Source: Pegea sp. RAD2-039
Taxonomy: Eukaryota > Chordata > Thaliacea > Salpida > Salpidae
Assembly: GCA_034620365.1 (NCBI GenBank)
Contig: JAQGEQ010000162.1
Location: forward strand, 124,001 to 188,000
Length of the DNA: 64,000 nucleotides
Direction: 5' to 3'
Each line of letters starts with the position of its first letter. Within the stretch, counting starts at the first letter, position 1. Positions 1 through 12,059 of this stretch are shown here, one piece after another. The notes below the pieces were generated by a model. That model did no database searches. It worked only from the letters and a program-made list of their open reading frames with translations, and was not told the origin of the DNA. The position numbers and the translations under genes are program-made.

Positions 1-953
1 TATCAATTCGTTAAAGACTTGATCATCTTTATCTCTCACTTAAGTTATTTACTGATAATTGGTTCATCTACTTTATAAAAAATTCACAAATCTTTTAAGA
101 GCAGAGAGATATGGATACTCCCTCCTAAGGTCTTCACTTTAAAAAAGCTCTTTTAAATCTTCAATCCATTCTAAGATCATTTATCAGGAAGACTCCACTT
201 AAAGAAAAGCATTGATTATTAGAAATAAATGTTTGATCAATTTATTCATAAATGCTAAAAACGTATTTTTATGGTGACTTTGGTAGTTGACCTTTCATAC
301 CAAGAATTAAAATGAATTTAAATTTTTTTCGAGACGTCCATCTATTTTGTAGAAGTTAGATTTATTCTTATGTTTTATTGTTCATTAACATTTTACTGAT
401 TTTATAAATCTCTTGTGGCACCCACAAACGCTAAACTTTAAATGGTTAATAAATACAGTAAGGAGACTGTCTCCTTACCCTCATCATCCTTGAAGATCAA
501 AATTTTTGGAACCGTCGAAATGGCGGTGTACGAAAAATATAAAATTAGAAACTCACTTAAAAGTACAATAAGTGTAAAGCTGATTGTCTTTTAAACGTGC
601 TGGCTAAATATTTTACGTGTTTCTTCTGGTGTCTTACAATTATAAAAGAATTTTATAATAAATTACATAAAATTGTCGCTGTTTATGAAATTTTTTCTTG
701 TTTCATGAAATTATATATTCATTATATAATTCTTTTGCAATTCAACTTTTTTGAGGATGTGAAAATGAAGATGACTCCCTGGTTGGGTCATTGTCAGTGT
801 CGGCATCATTATTTTCAATACCCTGATTACTAATCACCGAAAAATTGTTTTGTTGAATTCAAACAATCAAAAGACAATGAAGACGTCACAACTGCCGTAT
901 ACGGCGTCATCTTCTTATATTTGTTTAGAAAAAGTTTCTCGCTCAGTTTAACC
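1..953. repeat. Duplicated block alpha/beta, copy 1
   Basis: The window opens inside a repeat. The first ~235 bases match 9261-9490 and 16054-16290 almost base for base, and the rest matches 16280-17110, 51246-51920 and 58585-59300. It holds a conserved short hairpin (ttgtgg-cac-ccacaa near 412-427) and ends in a CRE-like inverted repeat. Frames here carry stops at different places in different copies, so I see no gene. No terminal inverted repeats or target duplications are visible, so segmental duplication fits better than a defined transposon. Confidence 0.85.
877..914. promoter_or_regulatory. CRE-like inverted repeat in beta block, copy 1
   Basis: A GACGTCA core faces a GCGTCATC arm about 18 bases away. 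Other copies have perfect GATGACG/CGTCATC arms; this copy has one arm substitution (GAAGACG). TGACGTCA is the classic CREB/ATF site. Whether it is bound here is unknown. Confidence 0.4.
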
Positions 954-3530
954 TAAAGTAAATTATATACATTTCATAATCAAGCTTTTTCTGGCTTATA
1001 CTTTTAACTTCTAAAATTAAGTTTTGTTGATTTGTACTTATGAGCCAAAGATACCAATTAAACTGAATTGAAAGATAACTCAAGAACTCATTAATTGTAG
1101 TTTTATTATTACATTTAGATTTAGCAAAACCTCATAAAAGTTTAGACGAATTTCACAAGATATACACAGAAGATACTAAATGAAATTAATTAAATGAGCT
1201 TCTTTTACTTTAGCTTTGATTATATAAAGATCTGTTGATAATTTTACTTCTTTCACTGATAAATATTACATAATTTCTAATATAGAGTAAACACTAAATT
1301 TAATTCAATTATATGTTTTATTTAAATAATTTTCTCATTCATCTGATTACATCTAATTATACGATTGTATACAGCGAGAAATCTATACAAAAATTCAGTT
1401 CAACATCAAATAATAAAATATTACACATATACCAAACATAAAACCTCATTTGCTATTCTAATGTACTCGAATTTTTTTGGTCAAGCATTAGTTAATACAC
1501 CTTGTCAAAAAAATACGTTTGTCCCAACTTTTCTGTAAAGACACTTTCAGTAGTAGTGTATCAAGATAGAATGTAAGACTTGAAGGAAAAAAAGTATATG
1601 CAAATGAAAGACTGAAAATAAAAATGACAAGATGAATGTTATAATGATGGAACCATCGATTATAGCAGACAAATTTGTGAATGAATAAGCTATTGCAACA
1701 AACGAACATCTGGCTGCAATGTGATTGAGATTTGATTAGCGTGGAACTATTATTTATCTAGCTGTTTTCTTGCTTCATCTGCAGAATCGGTTTGTTTTGT
1801 TTCATAAAAGATGTTGATGAATGTCTTCAAAATTTACGTTCGTCTGCAAGTTAAAAAAACTGTTTGTTAAACTGTTTGTAATCAAATTTTTGTTTTTGAA
1901 TTCAAAATTTGATAAGTATTTCTAATTATTTTGATGTCTTGTAAATAAATAAAAACATTTTCTTCAAAATAAAGATAAAAATTAAATTTATTTAAAAATT
2001 GAAAAACAATTTGTGTAATTTGTGTTTTTAAAACTGAAATAAGTGAAATCAAGAAAAATTTTATTGGTCATTTAAATCTGTTTTCTCATTTGGTAAAATC
2101 AATAATAGAAAACAAACGAAAATTTGATGAAAAAACGCTTATTATCGGATCACAAATTTTTACAATTATTATAAAAATCATTTTATAAAAGTTTCTTGGA
2201 GTCTTAAACCAAAAAGCTTTTATTTATTTCAAGTTGAATTATTTATATTTACTTCTTAAAAAAACTTTGCAACAACAAAGTAGCAACATGAAAGTAGTGA
2301 CTTTGAAGTCAAAGAATTTAGCATCCAAATTCAATTCTTCGTTGATATTAGATGTTTGCTGGAGTCTTTCAAGATAAGATTATAAGAGGACTGCATCAAA
2401 ACAACAAATATTTTAATGAAAATCAATGAAACCTGAATAAACTACAGCAACTAATAAACGTTTAGATTTTCTCCTGTTGCATTCAGATATTCTCATCAGC
2501 TAACATTTGTCTAAATAGTTCAAATATCTTCATCATCTGCCTGATAAGTGAGATCAAATCTTAACCAACAAATCGATTAATCTTTAATTTACAAAGTACC
2601 TGATAATTACCATATTTTTAGGAAGATCTATTTGTTAAAAGCTTTATATTGTACCATAATCTTTAAGTTTGCTTCAAATCTTAGAAAAAGATTCGTAAAT
2701 ATCAGAATTCTGCTGGAATTTATAAATATATAGAAAACTGTGAAAACCCAAAAAATAATGTAACTGATTTAAATTCGAACTAACCTGAACAAACAACAGC
2801 AACTGAAAAAACGTCTGATTTTATCATTTTGTATTTAGACTTTCTCATCAGCCGAGATTTGTCAATCAAGTTCAGATCATCCACCATTAATTACAAAAGC
2901 TTTATATTTTACCAACAAATCCAGTAACCTTCAATTTACAAGTTTTGTTTTAAGATAATCAGTTATGTAACTCAAAATTTTTATCAAAATTTAAACTTGT
3001 AGCTGATGAAATAAATAGTTAAAAATGAGATTTAGTTTTTACTAAGAGTTGTTTATTCTTTAAAACTGACCAGCAAAGTTTGAATATTAGAAGAAAAATT
3101 TGGTTTCTTCGATTCCCTATTCAAAATCTCATCGAATTAAGGGTAAGTAGTTGTACTCTCATGTGACATACAAAACTAAAAATGTAGGATTCTGTGAAAA
3201 AAATCAATCATTAAAATAAATCACAAGATAGCGCTGTAGTAACAAATTACCTGACATTTAAAAAATGTCCTTTTATACCATCAAAAGTTGAAACATTTTC
3301 AAAAAGTTCATATATCTCCTTCAATTCCAGTATTGTGGAAAATCTAGCTTCCAAATCTCTCAGAAATTTCATTGATTTTCAATCTAATGCAAAATAAAAG
3401 ATCAAAATTAGTTGATCATCTCCAAAAGATTAGTTATCAGTTATAGCTTTACAGTTATATTATCATGAAAAATAGTTTCTGCTTAAGAAACAACTCAAAG
3501 AAGTTATTTAAATTTTACAAAATGGTGAGG
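954..3530. repeat. Duplicated block gamma, copy 1
   Basis: This AT-rich block is repeated at high identity at 17110-19690 and, with gaps, at 53560-55870, 30000-31825, 9490-10560, 34660-35830 and 59300-60085. Several copies contain frames over 60 codons, such as the minus frame at 1488-1709, but they start and stop differently between copies. Copies differ by internal deletions and by where they join other blocks. No RNA gene or transposon end was recognised. Confidence 0.85.
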
Positions 3531-5523
3531 AGGAATAGTGAGATATTTCCATGACTCACTTTCAAATCTTTTATCTATTACATTTTTTGTTTCAATTGAT
3601 TTTTTATTTGAATCTGAATTTTCTGAGATGGTCAATTGAGGAACAACAACTGGCCTTTGAGGGGGAGTAGTATTCTTGTTCTTAGATTTTACGAGTCTTA
3701 ATCGACGCCTAACAATTATTTTACCTTCTTTATTTTCTATTCTATTCTTAGTAGTATTATCTTTGGTTGAATCACTTTTATTTGATAAACTTTCCTTACC
3801 ATTGTAAATTGCTGATTCACTAGTTGGGGTGATTTGATTAGCAGTTGTTTCCCTCTTCGCTATATTCTCAATATGATCTTACAGATCTTGTTTCAAATCC
3901 ATTTACATTTCTTTTTGCAAAGAGTCACAGATGATCAAACCTCTAGGACTTAAAGCACTGTCAATTCTTTTGGCTGTTACATCTTTTGTTTCACAGATTT
4001 GCTTTGGATCTGAACTTTCTGAAACCGGCATACGGACTGTTTTCAAGTAACCTTTTTCAGTCTTATTTCTAGCCTCGTCATTTGTATCAGCTTTTGTAAC
4101 TGGGGTAACTTCTTCAATCTCTTCTTCATCATCGTCAATTATGAAAACAGCAGCCTTAGTTCGTTGGTGTTTTCTCCAATTATTGAGTATATCTCCTATA
4201 GTAGCTGGTTCACATTTCACAATATCTTTATTTAAGCTACTACTGTTTTGTGCGTCCTTCTTAACTTGACTATGTTAGTTTTTTCCTTCGCTACTTTCTT
4301 GAATCCCTGTATTGGCTAAATAGTTTAAAACATATTTAGCATATTGTTCAGACCAGCCAGATGTTGTTGGTTGCTCGTATTGGTTTCCAAAATAACTACT
4401 TAGGGCTAAGTGTTGAGATTGAGAGGTCTCACTTTTTTCTTCAGAAGAAAGTATTCCAGATTTGTTTTCTTTTTCTCAGACTGAATTTTCTTTTAGTTGT
4501 CTATCTGTTGATCAATTATCGCTTATGGGAGGTTTATATCAACCACCCAAGTGATTATGTACGGCTGAAGAGCTTTGTTTTGTTGTGAGTTTGTCTGAAT
4601 ACTTGGATGCTGTTTCGGTATTTTAAGGTTTTTTTGTTGTTGTTTAGTCAAGGTTCTAGAGCTTAATTTACCAGAATCCTTTTTAAATGTTACTCTAGTA
4701 AGCTCAACTGGTATTAATTTAAGATTTTGTTGTCTATCTTTGTTTTTCAAAAGCCTTGGATCTTTTCCATGTTTGATTAAAGTTGAGTTCCACTTAGCCA
4801 GTCTTAGTCCAGGTTTTCTTTTATCTACAGTTTGTTCGATGTTCTTTTTATCATGTGTTTTGCATGCCACAGTTTGAGGTGTTACATTTTTTTGATTTAG
4901 TTTACTTACAAATGGTTGTTTCGAAACTTTCTTATTAGCGTTTGCTTCTATATGGGTTTTTGAAAAATGAATGCTTGTATTCCTTTCTTTATCTCCTATC
5001 AATTCTTCCTTCTTGCGAGTAAATTTCTTCAAAATTTTAGGATTTAAAGGTTTCTTTGAGTTGTCAACAGAAGAGGTTATTTTAAATTCACTTTCATTAT
5101 TTGTTTTACTACACTCAGATGTTTCTGATGCTATTTGTGTTGACTTCGTGGAAGAAGGTTTACCCGATCTCGGCTTATATTGTAATTTCCAGACTGGAAT
5201 CGGCTTCTTCTGCAATGTCCTTAAGGAAGATGTGCTTAAGGTCGATTGATTCTTGTCTGTTTTGTCACTATTAAATGAGTTTTCCTGTGACAGGACACCA
5301 CAACTTTCTTTAATATAATTATATACTTGAAAATCAGGAGAATGATAAATCTCATTCTGCTTTCTTTGATTTTTATCTATTTCTAAAATAGATGTTATTG
5401 CTGACTGTTTAGTTTCATTTGTCTGAGACATATTTAAAGCACTCGTAGAAGCATGATCTGAAGTTGATACAGAGGTTTTCTCATCAGAATTGTGGGAAGA
5501 AAATGTTTCAAAGATGTTTTCTT
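3530..5523 (-). pseudogene. Broken repeat-containing gene of unknown family (kappa, copy 1)
   Basis: On the minus strand an open frame runs from 5523 (first ATG 5431) to 4523, then continues in shifted frames through 4220-3903 toward 3540. The product is hydrophilic, rich in Lys, Ser, Thr and Glu, with an acidic run IDDDEEEIEE. It has an internal repeat: a unit with ETKDV...KRI...CDSLQKE occurs twice about 130 codons apart. In-frame TAA codons interrupt the reading after EGKN, after LQKEM and after KQDL, and a frame change lies near 4540. The first two and the third stop also occur in the copy at 60111-62385, so they predate the duplication. The 3' part ends abruptly near 3530, where gamma-type sequence joins. 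I do not recognise the family. Unrecognised introns (GTAAAT and GTAAGA lie at two of the stops) are an alternative to pseudogene status. Confidence 0.55.
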
Positions 5524-5529
5524 AATTAT

Positions 5530-5739
5530 TCAAACTTGTGTTCGGAGTATTGTGCCCAAAATTCGTTGCACAATGATTGGATGAGTTGTTGTTTGTTTTT
5601 TACAATTCGATAGAAACAAAACATCTTTGTTTATTAACCTTTTTTGTCGTTTTTGTTCAAAAATTAGGGACTTCACTGTTTCTCGAAAATTTTGAATAAT
5701 CATGCGCTCATTATGCATTGATGATCGTTCTTTTTTCAT
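5530..5739 (-). CDS. Possible upstream exon of the kappa gene
   Basis: A 69-codon minus-strand frame starts with ATG at 5739 and is basic and helical-looking (SLIFEQKRQKRLINK). It lies just upstream of the long kappa frame and on the same strand, so it may be that gene's first exon. A candidate donor (GTAAAA) follows the FLSN codons, but joining it to the AG near 5524 gives a stop, so the junction is unresolved. The copy at 62 kb has lost this part. No family recognised. Confidence 0.3.
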   Translation of the reverse strand: MKKERSSMHNERMIIQNFRETVKSLIFEQKRQKRLINKDVLFLSNCKKQTTTHPIIVQRILGTILRTQV

Positions 5740-6134
5740 ATAAAATGTAAATCATTGTTAAGATATTTCTCATTGCACTCCAACACCACCTTTTGTTAAA
5801 ACAAATAACTTTTAAACCTTTTTTTCCAAACCAATATTTCTACTTTAACATAATTATAAGTTAAAAAGATACAAAACATGAAGATTTAAAAGTACACAAA
5901 CTTGACTTAATTTATTCAGTGGAGTTAAAAATAATTATAATTTGTTTATATACTTAAACTTTCATTTGTTTAACAAACGTTAGAAATAGTTTAGAAAATC
6001 GTTTGTATTTTCTATGTCACTTATTTTAAATAAATACTTTTGAATCTACATTTTAAAAGTGCATAAAAGTATAAAATAATTACTTGAGTAGAGGTTTCCC
6101 GTCTATATACACTTTCTAACTTGGTAAAAACAAG

Positions 6135-6866
6135 TTATTTAACTGATCTTACTGAGCTATGTTGATTAATAATGATTTTAATTGGATCAATCTCGGGAAT
6201 AATCTGTACAAAATGATTGTCCTCAACTTCATTGAGGTTGTTACAACAAAAACTATTTTTTGATGAAATGAATTTTTTAAGAATAAATTTAAAAACATAC
6301 ACAGCTATATAATTGATAAAAAGAAATTTCTGATTAAAAAAGTCAACACAAACATTTTTCAAACAAAAGTAATTTTATAATCACCTAGTTAAATGTTTCA
6401 CTTTCAAAGTATAAGCACTGCAAGGATCTTCAGTAAATTCTAAGGGAAAAAAATATTGTAAAATTTAGATGAAAAAAAGCTTTTTTTACAAAACGTTTTT
6501 TTTACCTCCTTGGCTTATGTGTGGATATATTTTTAATATATCTACAATCAGCCTTTCGAATTCTCTGTCCTCAAGAAATGGTTTGTCAGCATGATCATAC
6601 ATTATATGATGGCAGGTGGGAAATGATGAATCGGTTTGAAGATGGTCTTCAATACATTTCTTACAAACTAAAACAAGTTAAAAGTAAATATTTCTCTGTT
6701 AAAAATATTTAAAAAAGAGATTATTATATAAATAACCACTTAAAGAAACATCCTTACAATAGTGAAGACATGTTTTCAAAACCTTAATTTTGTACAGGAA
6801 GGATTTGCAGATATTACAATTGATAGTTTTTAGTATGAATTGATCAATAGACGTTGAGTTCTCCAT
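6135..6866 (-). CDS. RING finger protein resembling Polycomb PCGF/RING1 proteins
   Basis: Four exons on the minus strand, 6866-6758, 6667-6506, 6439-6385 and 6252-6135, all with GT...AG borders and matching phases, encode 147 aa. Residues 17-55 form a C3HC4-type RING: C17-x2-C20, C33-L-H35, C38-x2-C41 (CLHYFCKKCI), then FPTC55. The tail after the RING (DKPFLEDREFERLIVDIL) resembles the segment after the RING in PCGF and RING1 proteins, which act in PRC1 histone H2A ubiquitination. The seventh ligand, normally Cys, is Phe52, so zinc binding or ligase activity may be altered. The C-terminal ~60 aa is shorter than the RAWUL domain of that family. A perfect 6-bp hairpin (6118-6136) overlaps the stop. 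Part of this gene is duplicated without its RING exons at 56500. The exon model is inferred; the RING is seen directly. Confidence 0.65.
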
Positions 6867-7339
6867 GTTTTTTTCTCATTAGATGAGGACTGAATCCAGG
6901 CAAAATTCTGCAACATGTTGCTTATCGAAAGGATATATTTGACATATTGATTTATAAGTTAAACAATTTTATTGTTTTTAAAATTATTTTGACTCATTTT
7001 CATGATTATACAATAAACATTGTATCCTAGATACTAAAGTTTTAATTTTGTCTCAAATTATCGTGAATTTTGAATTTACCACTAAAATTGAATATAAAAA
7101 GGTTTAGTAAAATAAAAAACGGATATTTAAAAATAAAATATTAAAAATAAGTTACTTTTTTGCTGAACTTCGGGATATCACCATGATTCAAAAGTTTCTT
7201 TTAACTAAATAGTTAAAATTGTTTGTATAAAGTTTGGCAGAATATCTTTTTCTAACAATTGTATTTTTCTGTAAAATTTTTACTCTTTCTTTAAACAGTT
7301 TCAGTCATTTAAGCAAACTTTTTACCTCTTATTTCTTCC

Positions 7340-7860
7340 AAAGAATATGTTGCTTCTGTTACTCGAAGCAAATGTTGAACATTAGATGAGAAAATAAGAA
7401 TATTTCGTTTTGTTTATTTGCAATTGTTTGTTATCTTCAAACTATAACTTATTGTGTTGTTTGTATCTATTGGCAAATGGTCCATCACAATATATAATTT
7501 CTTATCGATCCAAATTTTTCAACTATTTGAATACTTATGGAGGGTTAACTAGAGAATGTAATTATGAATATCAATAGTAAATTACTTTATAGCAATTATT
7601 TTATGCTAATTTATATTTTAACCTATTGAACAGCTGAAACACAAAAATGTTTTGAGTACAACTACTAAGTTAAGACTACATTGCTTCTAATTTTATAAGA
7701 TGTCACAAATCAAAATTTAGCACAAAAAAATACTCCACATTAACATGAGTTAGATAAAAATGTTTGGACTTAAATCATTTTGTTTTCAGCAGAAATTTTC
7801 AACCCTTGTGAAGAAAGCACCAGAAACATTTAAAACTGAATAACAAAAGTAACAGTCAAA
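7340..7860 (+). other. Exon-like pieces in eta block, copy 1
   Basis: The 37-codon frame at 7467-7577 is open in all three eta copies, but here its acceptor reads TAT instead of TAG. A second acceptor (tgttttcag) near 7791 precedes a short frame ending KAPETFKTE then TAA. These look like remains of a plus-strand gene whose better copy is at 57 kb. Not recognised. Confidence 0.25.
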
Positions 7861-7869
7861 AAACTGTTG

Positions 7870-8403
7870 ATGAAGATGAAGATGATGAGGATTTGGTTCT
7901 AAATGTTTCTGATATTAGTTACAAAGTTGACATCGAAGATGTTTCTGAGGAAGAAAAAAATTAAAGGTTCAAATATAAATCTATTAAAGATCTTATTTAT
8001 AATTGCTACGAACAAGCATAAAATATCTAATAATCAAAGTAACTACAAACACAAACTTGTTATTAATCAGCATTAACTTTTTCTAACATAAATCATTCAA
8101 AAAGAGAAAAACAAATTGGAAAAACAACCAGAAAAAGGGATAAAAATTAATTTTGTTTTTAAACAAAACTTTAAAAGAACTTGATTTATAAATAATTTGT
8201 TTGCAGCTGAAGTCTTAAAAGAGTCAAGTGAGGAGAATTTTAAAGATGAAAAAGATTTTAAGGTAAAATGGAAACTTGAAAGTAAAAGAAAATTCTTGTG
8301 TGGCCGATTTAAAAAAAATTTCAAACATGAATCAAATCTTAAGATCTTTTTAACTAAAGGAAACTCACGATTAAAAGATCTAAAGAAAGTCATTCTGATA
8401 TGA
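7870..8403 (+). CDS. 3' part of an unknown acidic/basic protein gene (eta, copy 1)
   Basis: An acidic frame (DEDEDDEDLVLNVSDISYK) spans about 7870-7965. After a ~245-base AT-rich gap, the acceptor ttgtttgcag opens an exon at 8207 that runs to TGA at 8403. That exon encodes a very basic, Lys/Phe-rich end (KRKFLCGRFKKNF). The same two pieces, in the same order and frame, recur at 57770-58292, which supports coding origin. There the last exon has a 12-codon insertion and a late frameshift. The donor between the pieces is uncertain (GTTGAC here, GTGACA in the other copy). No known domain; start not found. Confidence 0.35.
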
Positions 8404-8439
8404 TTTTAATTTACGAACATATATACTTACTGTTCATGA

Positions 8440-8980
8440 AAAACAAACACTTTTCACTCGCTCAAAATATGGAAGTTTTTTTTGCACAGAAAGTTTTGTA
8501 AATCATTTCAAAAAGTCATCTTCATAAGAAGTAGAAAGATTTTCTCCAGTATTAATCAAAGAACAAAACCAAAGTAATTATTTGGCCAACAGGTGTTGTT
8601 CTGGTTTATAATTGAAATTGTCAACTTAAAATCTGCACAAAATATCAAAAACCGGATGAAAATATGCAATTGACAAATACAAAAGCGTCAAAAAAGCTCA
8701 AATCTTATAAAATATTTCTGTTGATATAAACACTATACTTTAAGGTTTTTAATTAAAGTTATTCTGTTTTTGAAATTATTTTTTTGAAGTTATATTGTGC
8801 TTTTGAGTCATAATTTACTTTTTTGAGTTATACAATCAACTATTAGTAATAAGTAATATTATTTAAACAGACTTTTAGATCAGTCTCACATTTAAAATTA
8901 GTAAAAATTCTCAGACAATTTAACAACAAATTCCATTTTATCTTTTGAATTCAGCAAATTCTTAAAGATAAAAAAGACAT
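8440..8980. other. No gene seen
   Basis: AT-rich spacer between the eta block and the next alpha block. I see no exon-like frame, RNA gene or repeat end. Confidence 0.4.
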
Positions 8981-9490
8981 TTTATCAATAATAACTGTGC
9001 CTCAAGTTTTCTTGAAGTTTCTTCAGTATTTATATGAATGACATAAAATTATTCTATATAAATACAACCCTTAGAAAAATTAATGGTTCTTGCCAAACAC
9101 TCTGGTGGTAAATCAGTTAATCTTCAATCTTTATTAGAATATGTTAATTTCTGACTTAATCAACAGCTAGGTACAAATTAAAAATTTCTACCTCTCGACA
9201 AATAAACTTTCAACATTTACTTCAACTAATTTTTAATTAGACAAAATTAAAATTTCTCATTATCAATTCATTAAATACTTGATCATCTTTATCTCTCACT
9301 TAAGTTATTTACTGATAATTGGTTCATTTACTTTATAAAAAATTCACAAATCTTTTAAGAGCAGAGAGATATGGATACTCCCTCATAAGGTCTTCACTTT
9401 AAAAAAGCTCTTTTAAATCTTCAATCCGTTCTAAGATCATTTATCAGGAAGACTCCACTTAAAGAAAAACATTGATTATTAGAATTTAAT
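8980..9490. repeat. Block alpha, copy 2
   Basis: Nearly identical to 15765-16290, including the opening tcaagttttcttgaag palindrome-like stretch. At ~9488 it jumps straight into gamma sequence, skipping the ~750-base beta block present in the other copies: a clean internal deletion or junction. Confidence 0.85.
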
Positions 9491-12050
9491 TGAAGTATAA
9501 CTCAAGAACTCATTAATTTTAGTTTTATTATTACATTTAGATTTACTAAAAACTCACAAAAGATTAGAAGATTTTCACAAGGTATACACAGAAGATACTA
9601 AATGAAATTAATTAAATGAGCTTCTTTTACTTTAGCTTTGATTACATAAAGATCTGTTGATAAATTCACTTCTTTCACTGACAAGTAGTACATAATTTCT
9701 AATATAAAGTAAACACTAAATTTAATTTAATTATATGTTTTATTTAAATAGTTTTCTCATTCATCTGATTACATCTAATTGTACGATTGTATACAAGAAG
9801 AAATCTATACAAAAATTCAGTTCAACAACAAATAATAAAATATTCAACATATACCAAACATCAAATCTCATTTGCTTTTCGATAGTACTCGATTTCTCTT
9901 GTCCAACATTAGTTAATACAGCTTGTCAAAAAAATGTGTTTGTCTCAACTTTTCTGTAAAGACACTTTCAGTAGTAGTGTATCAAGGTAGAATGTAAGAC
10001 GTAAAATAAAAAATTAGTATATGCAAATAAAAGGTCAAATTGTTAAATATAATTAAATTAAATGTAAAGGAAAAAGTTTTCATATGCAAATAAAAGACTA
10101 CCTACTGTTGATATCATCATTGATTAAATGGCTGTATATCAAAGTTCTTCAATTTGATAAATTCATTTCTTACGAACACCAAATCTGTATTTACCTGACA
10201 GATTTTGCAAGACATGTTTCTAAAGTTCATCAACTGTGCTCCACTTTGTAAAGAAAGATTTGTAAATATCAGATGTTTGCTTGATTATAAATAAACAAAA
10301 AGTTAAAAAAGGAAAGTTCAACTAGTTCAGATATCTTCATCAACTCTAGTATTGTGGAAAAAGTACCTTCAAAATCTCTCAGAAATTTCATTGATTCTCA
10401 ATCTAATGGTAAAAAAAGATCAAAATAAGTTGATCATTTCCAAAAGATTAGTTATCAGTTATAATTTTACAGTTGTATTATCATGAAAAATATTTTCTGT
10501 TTAAGAAACAACTCAAAGAAGTTATTTGAATTTGACAAAAAATGTGAGGAGAAATATTCTCAGATGTAGAAAACGATTTTATTGATTTTGAAAATAAAAT
10601 CTTCATCTGATTAAAGGATGATGTTAACAACAAAGACTAATAACCCTAAATTAAGAACTCACTTTGGGAATCATCCAAAGAAAACTTTCCTTCAAAAATT
10701 TTTATCAAATGCGTTCTATCAAACAAAATATTCATGATTTACTTTTATATAAACTAGTTATTTGTAGAGTTCAATCAAAACACATATTTATAAAAAAATA
10801 ATGAAATTAAAAAAAATTGCTTTAGAAACAAAAACTAAATTTAACTACTATTATATAAAAGTTTATTTAGATTAATTTAGAAACTAAAACTTAAATTAAT
10901 TACTAATATAAAAAAGTTTATTTTTATAGAAAGTTAATGAAACAGCTTTAATTATTTTTATTATCCTTATATTTAAAATAAAAAAATGTTTGTTTCAATT
11001 AAATAGTTCAATTAACTAAACTGAAAAGTTAAATTATTCTTTGACAAGATTGTGTTAAAGAATTGAAAATTAAACATTTAATACAAAATAAATATATATT
11101 TGTAAACTGCAAATATCAACCTCAAAACAAATTTAAAGTAAGAACAAGATATCATCTTTATGTAATGTATATGATAATTAAATTAATAAATGAAATTAAC
11201 AAATCTCAAGAAAGTTCAAAGCTCATTGACAATTATAAAGTTTAAATAAATAAATAACAAAATACTTACAACTTCAAGCATTGAACATAATTACTCACGA
11301 TTTTGAGAAACAAGAAGCAAAACAAAAACCAAGAAAGTTGTTTAATTTTTTCCTGAAGAAAAATATAAAAATAAATAAACATCTTTATTACATTTTTAAG
11401 GCTTGAATTACAAACTTTAAATTTATCAATTCAATATTTAATTTTGTAACATTTTATAAACAACTAAAAATAGTATGACTTTTAAACATCATTTAAAAAA
11501 ATAAATTAACATTAAATAACTATTAATAAAACACAGAAACATCATAATTATATAAACTATGATTTTTATATATATAAACAAAAACATAAAACCAAATTGC
11601 CTGAATAATAAATTTAGTCAAATATAAAAATGGTTTAAAACTAAATGACAAATTTTTAAGAAGTTGATATGAAATATCTGTCTAAAAGAAGAAGTAGTAA
11701 GATTAATAATTTAAAATTTATATGTTTGTCATTTAAAGTTATTAAGACAAGTGAAGTTATATTAGCTTTTAATTGTAAAAAGCTGTTTATTTAAATTAAA
11801 AAACTAAGGACTGATATGCTAAAGTCTTCATCTTAAATTATATATTTTTCTATTGATAGAACCTAGTAAGAAATTGTTGGTTAAAAAGATTTTTAATTTG
11901 TATTTATTTGTATTATAATGCTCTCATAAGTTAGGAACAGGTTTTTTCATTTGTCTTACTACTGTTACTAATAAAATTACTCTTTTAAAACATCAACTGA
12001 AACAGTGATGACTTAAAAAAATTTGCGCTAAATGACCGTAAAATATTTCT
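9490..12050. repeat. Blocks gamma (partial) and delta, copy
   Basis: Gamma sequence to about 10560 with internal losses, then delta sequence matching 35830-36900, 40390-41218 and 56080-56500. Stretches of 20-40 bases of pure A/T are common. No credible exon; the short frame at 11063-11245 is in low-complexity A-rich DNA. Confidence 0.8.
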
Positions 12051-12059
12051 AAACTAAGA

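Noticed and set aside
4971-5249. Plus-strand frames opposite kappa (also 60292, 61388, 61995)
   Set aside because: They are antisense shadows of the Lys/Ser-rich minus-strand reading.
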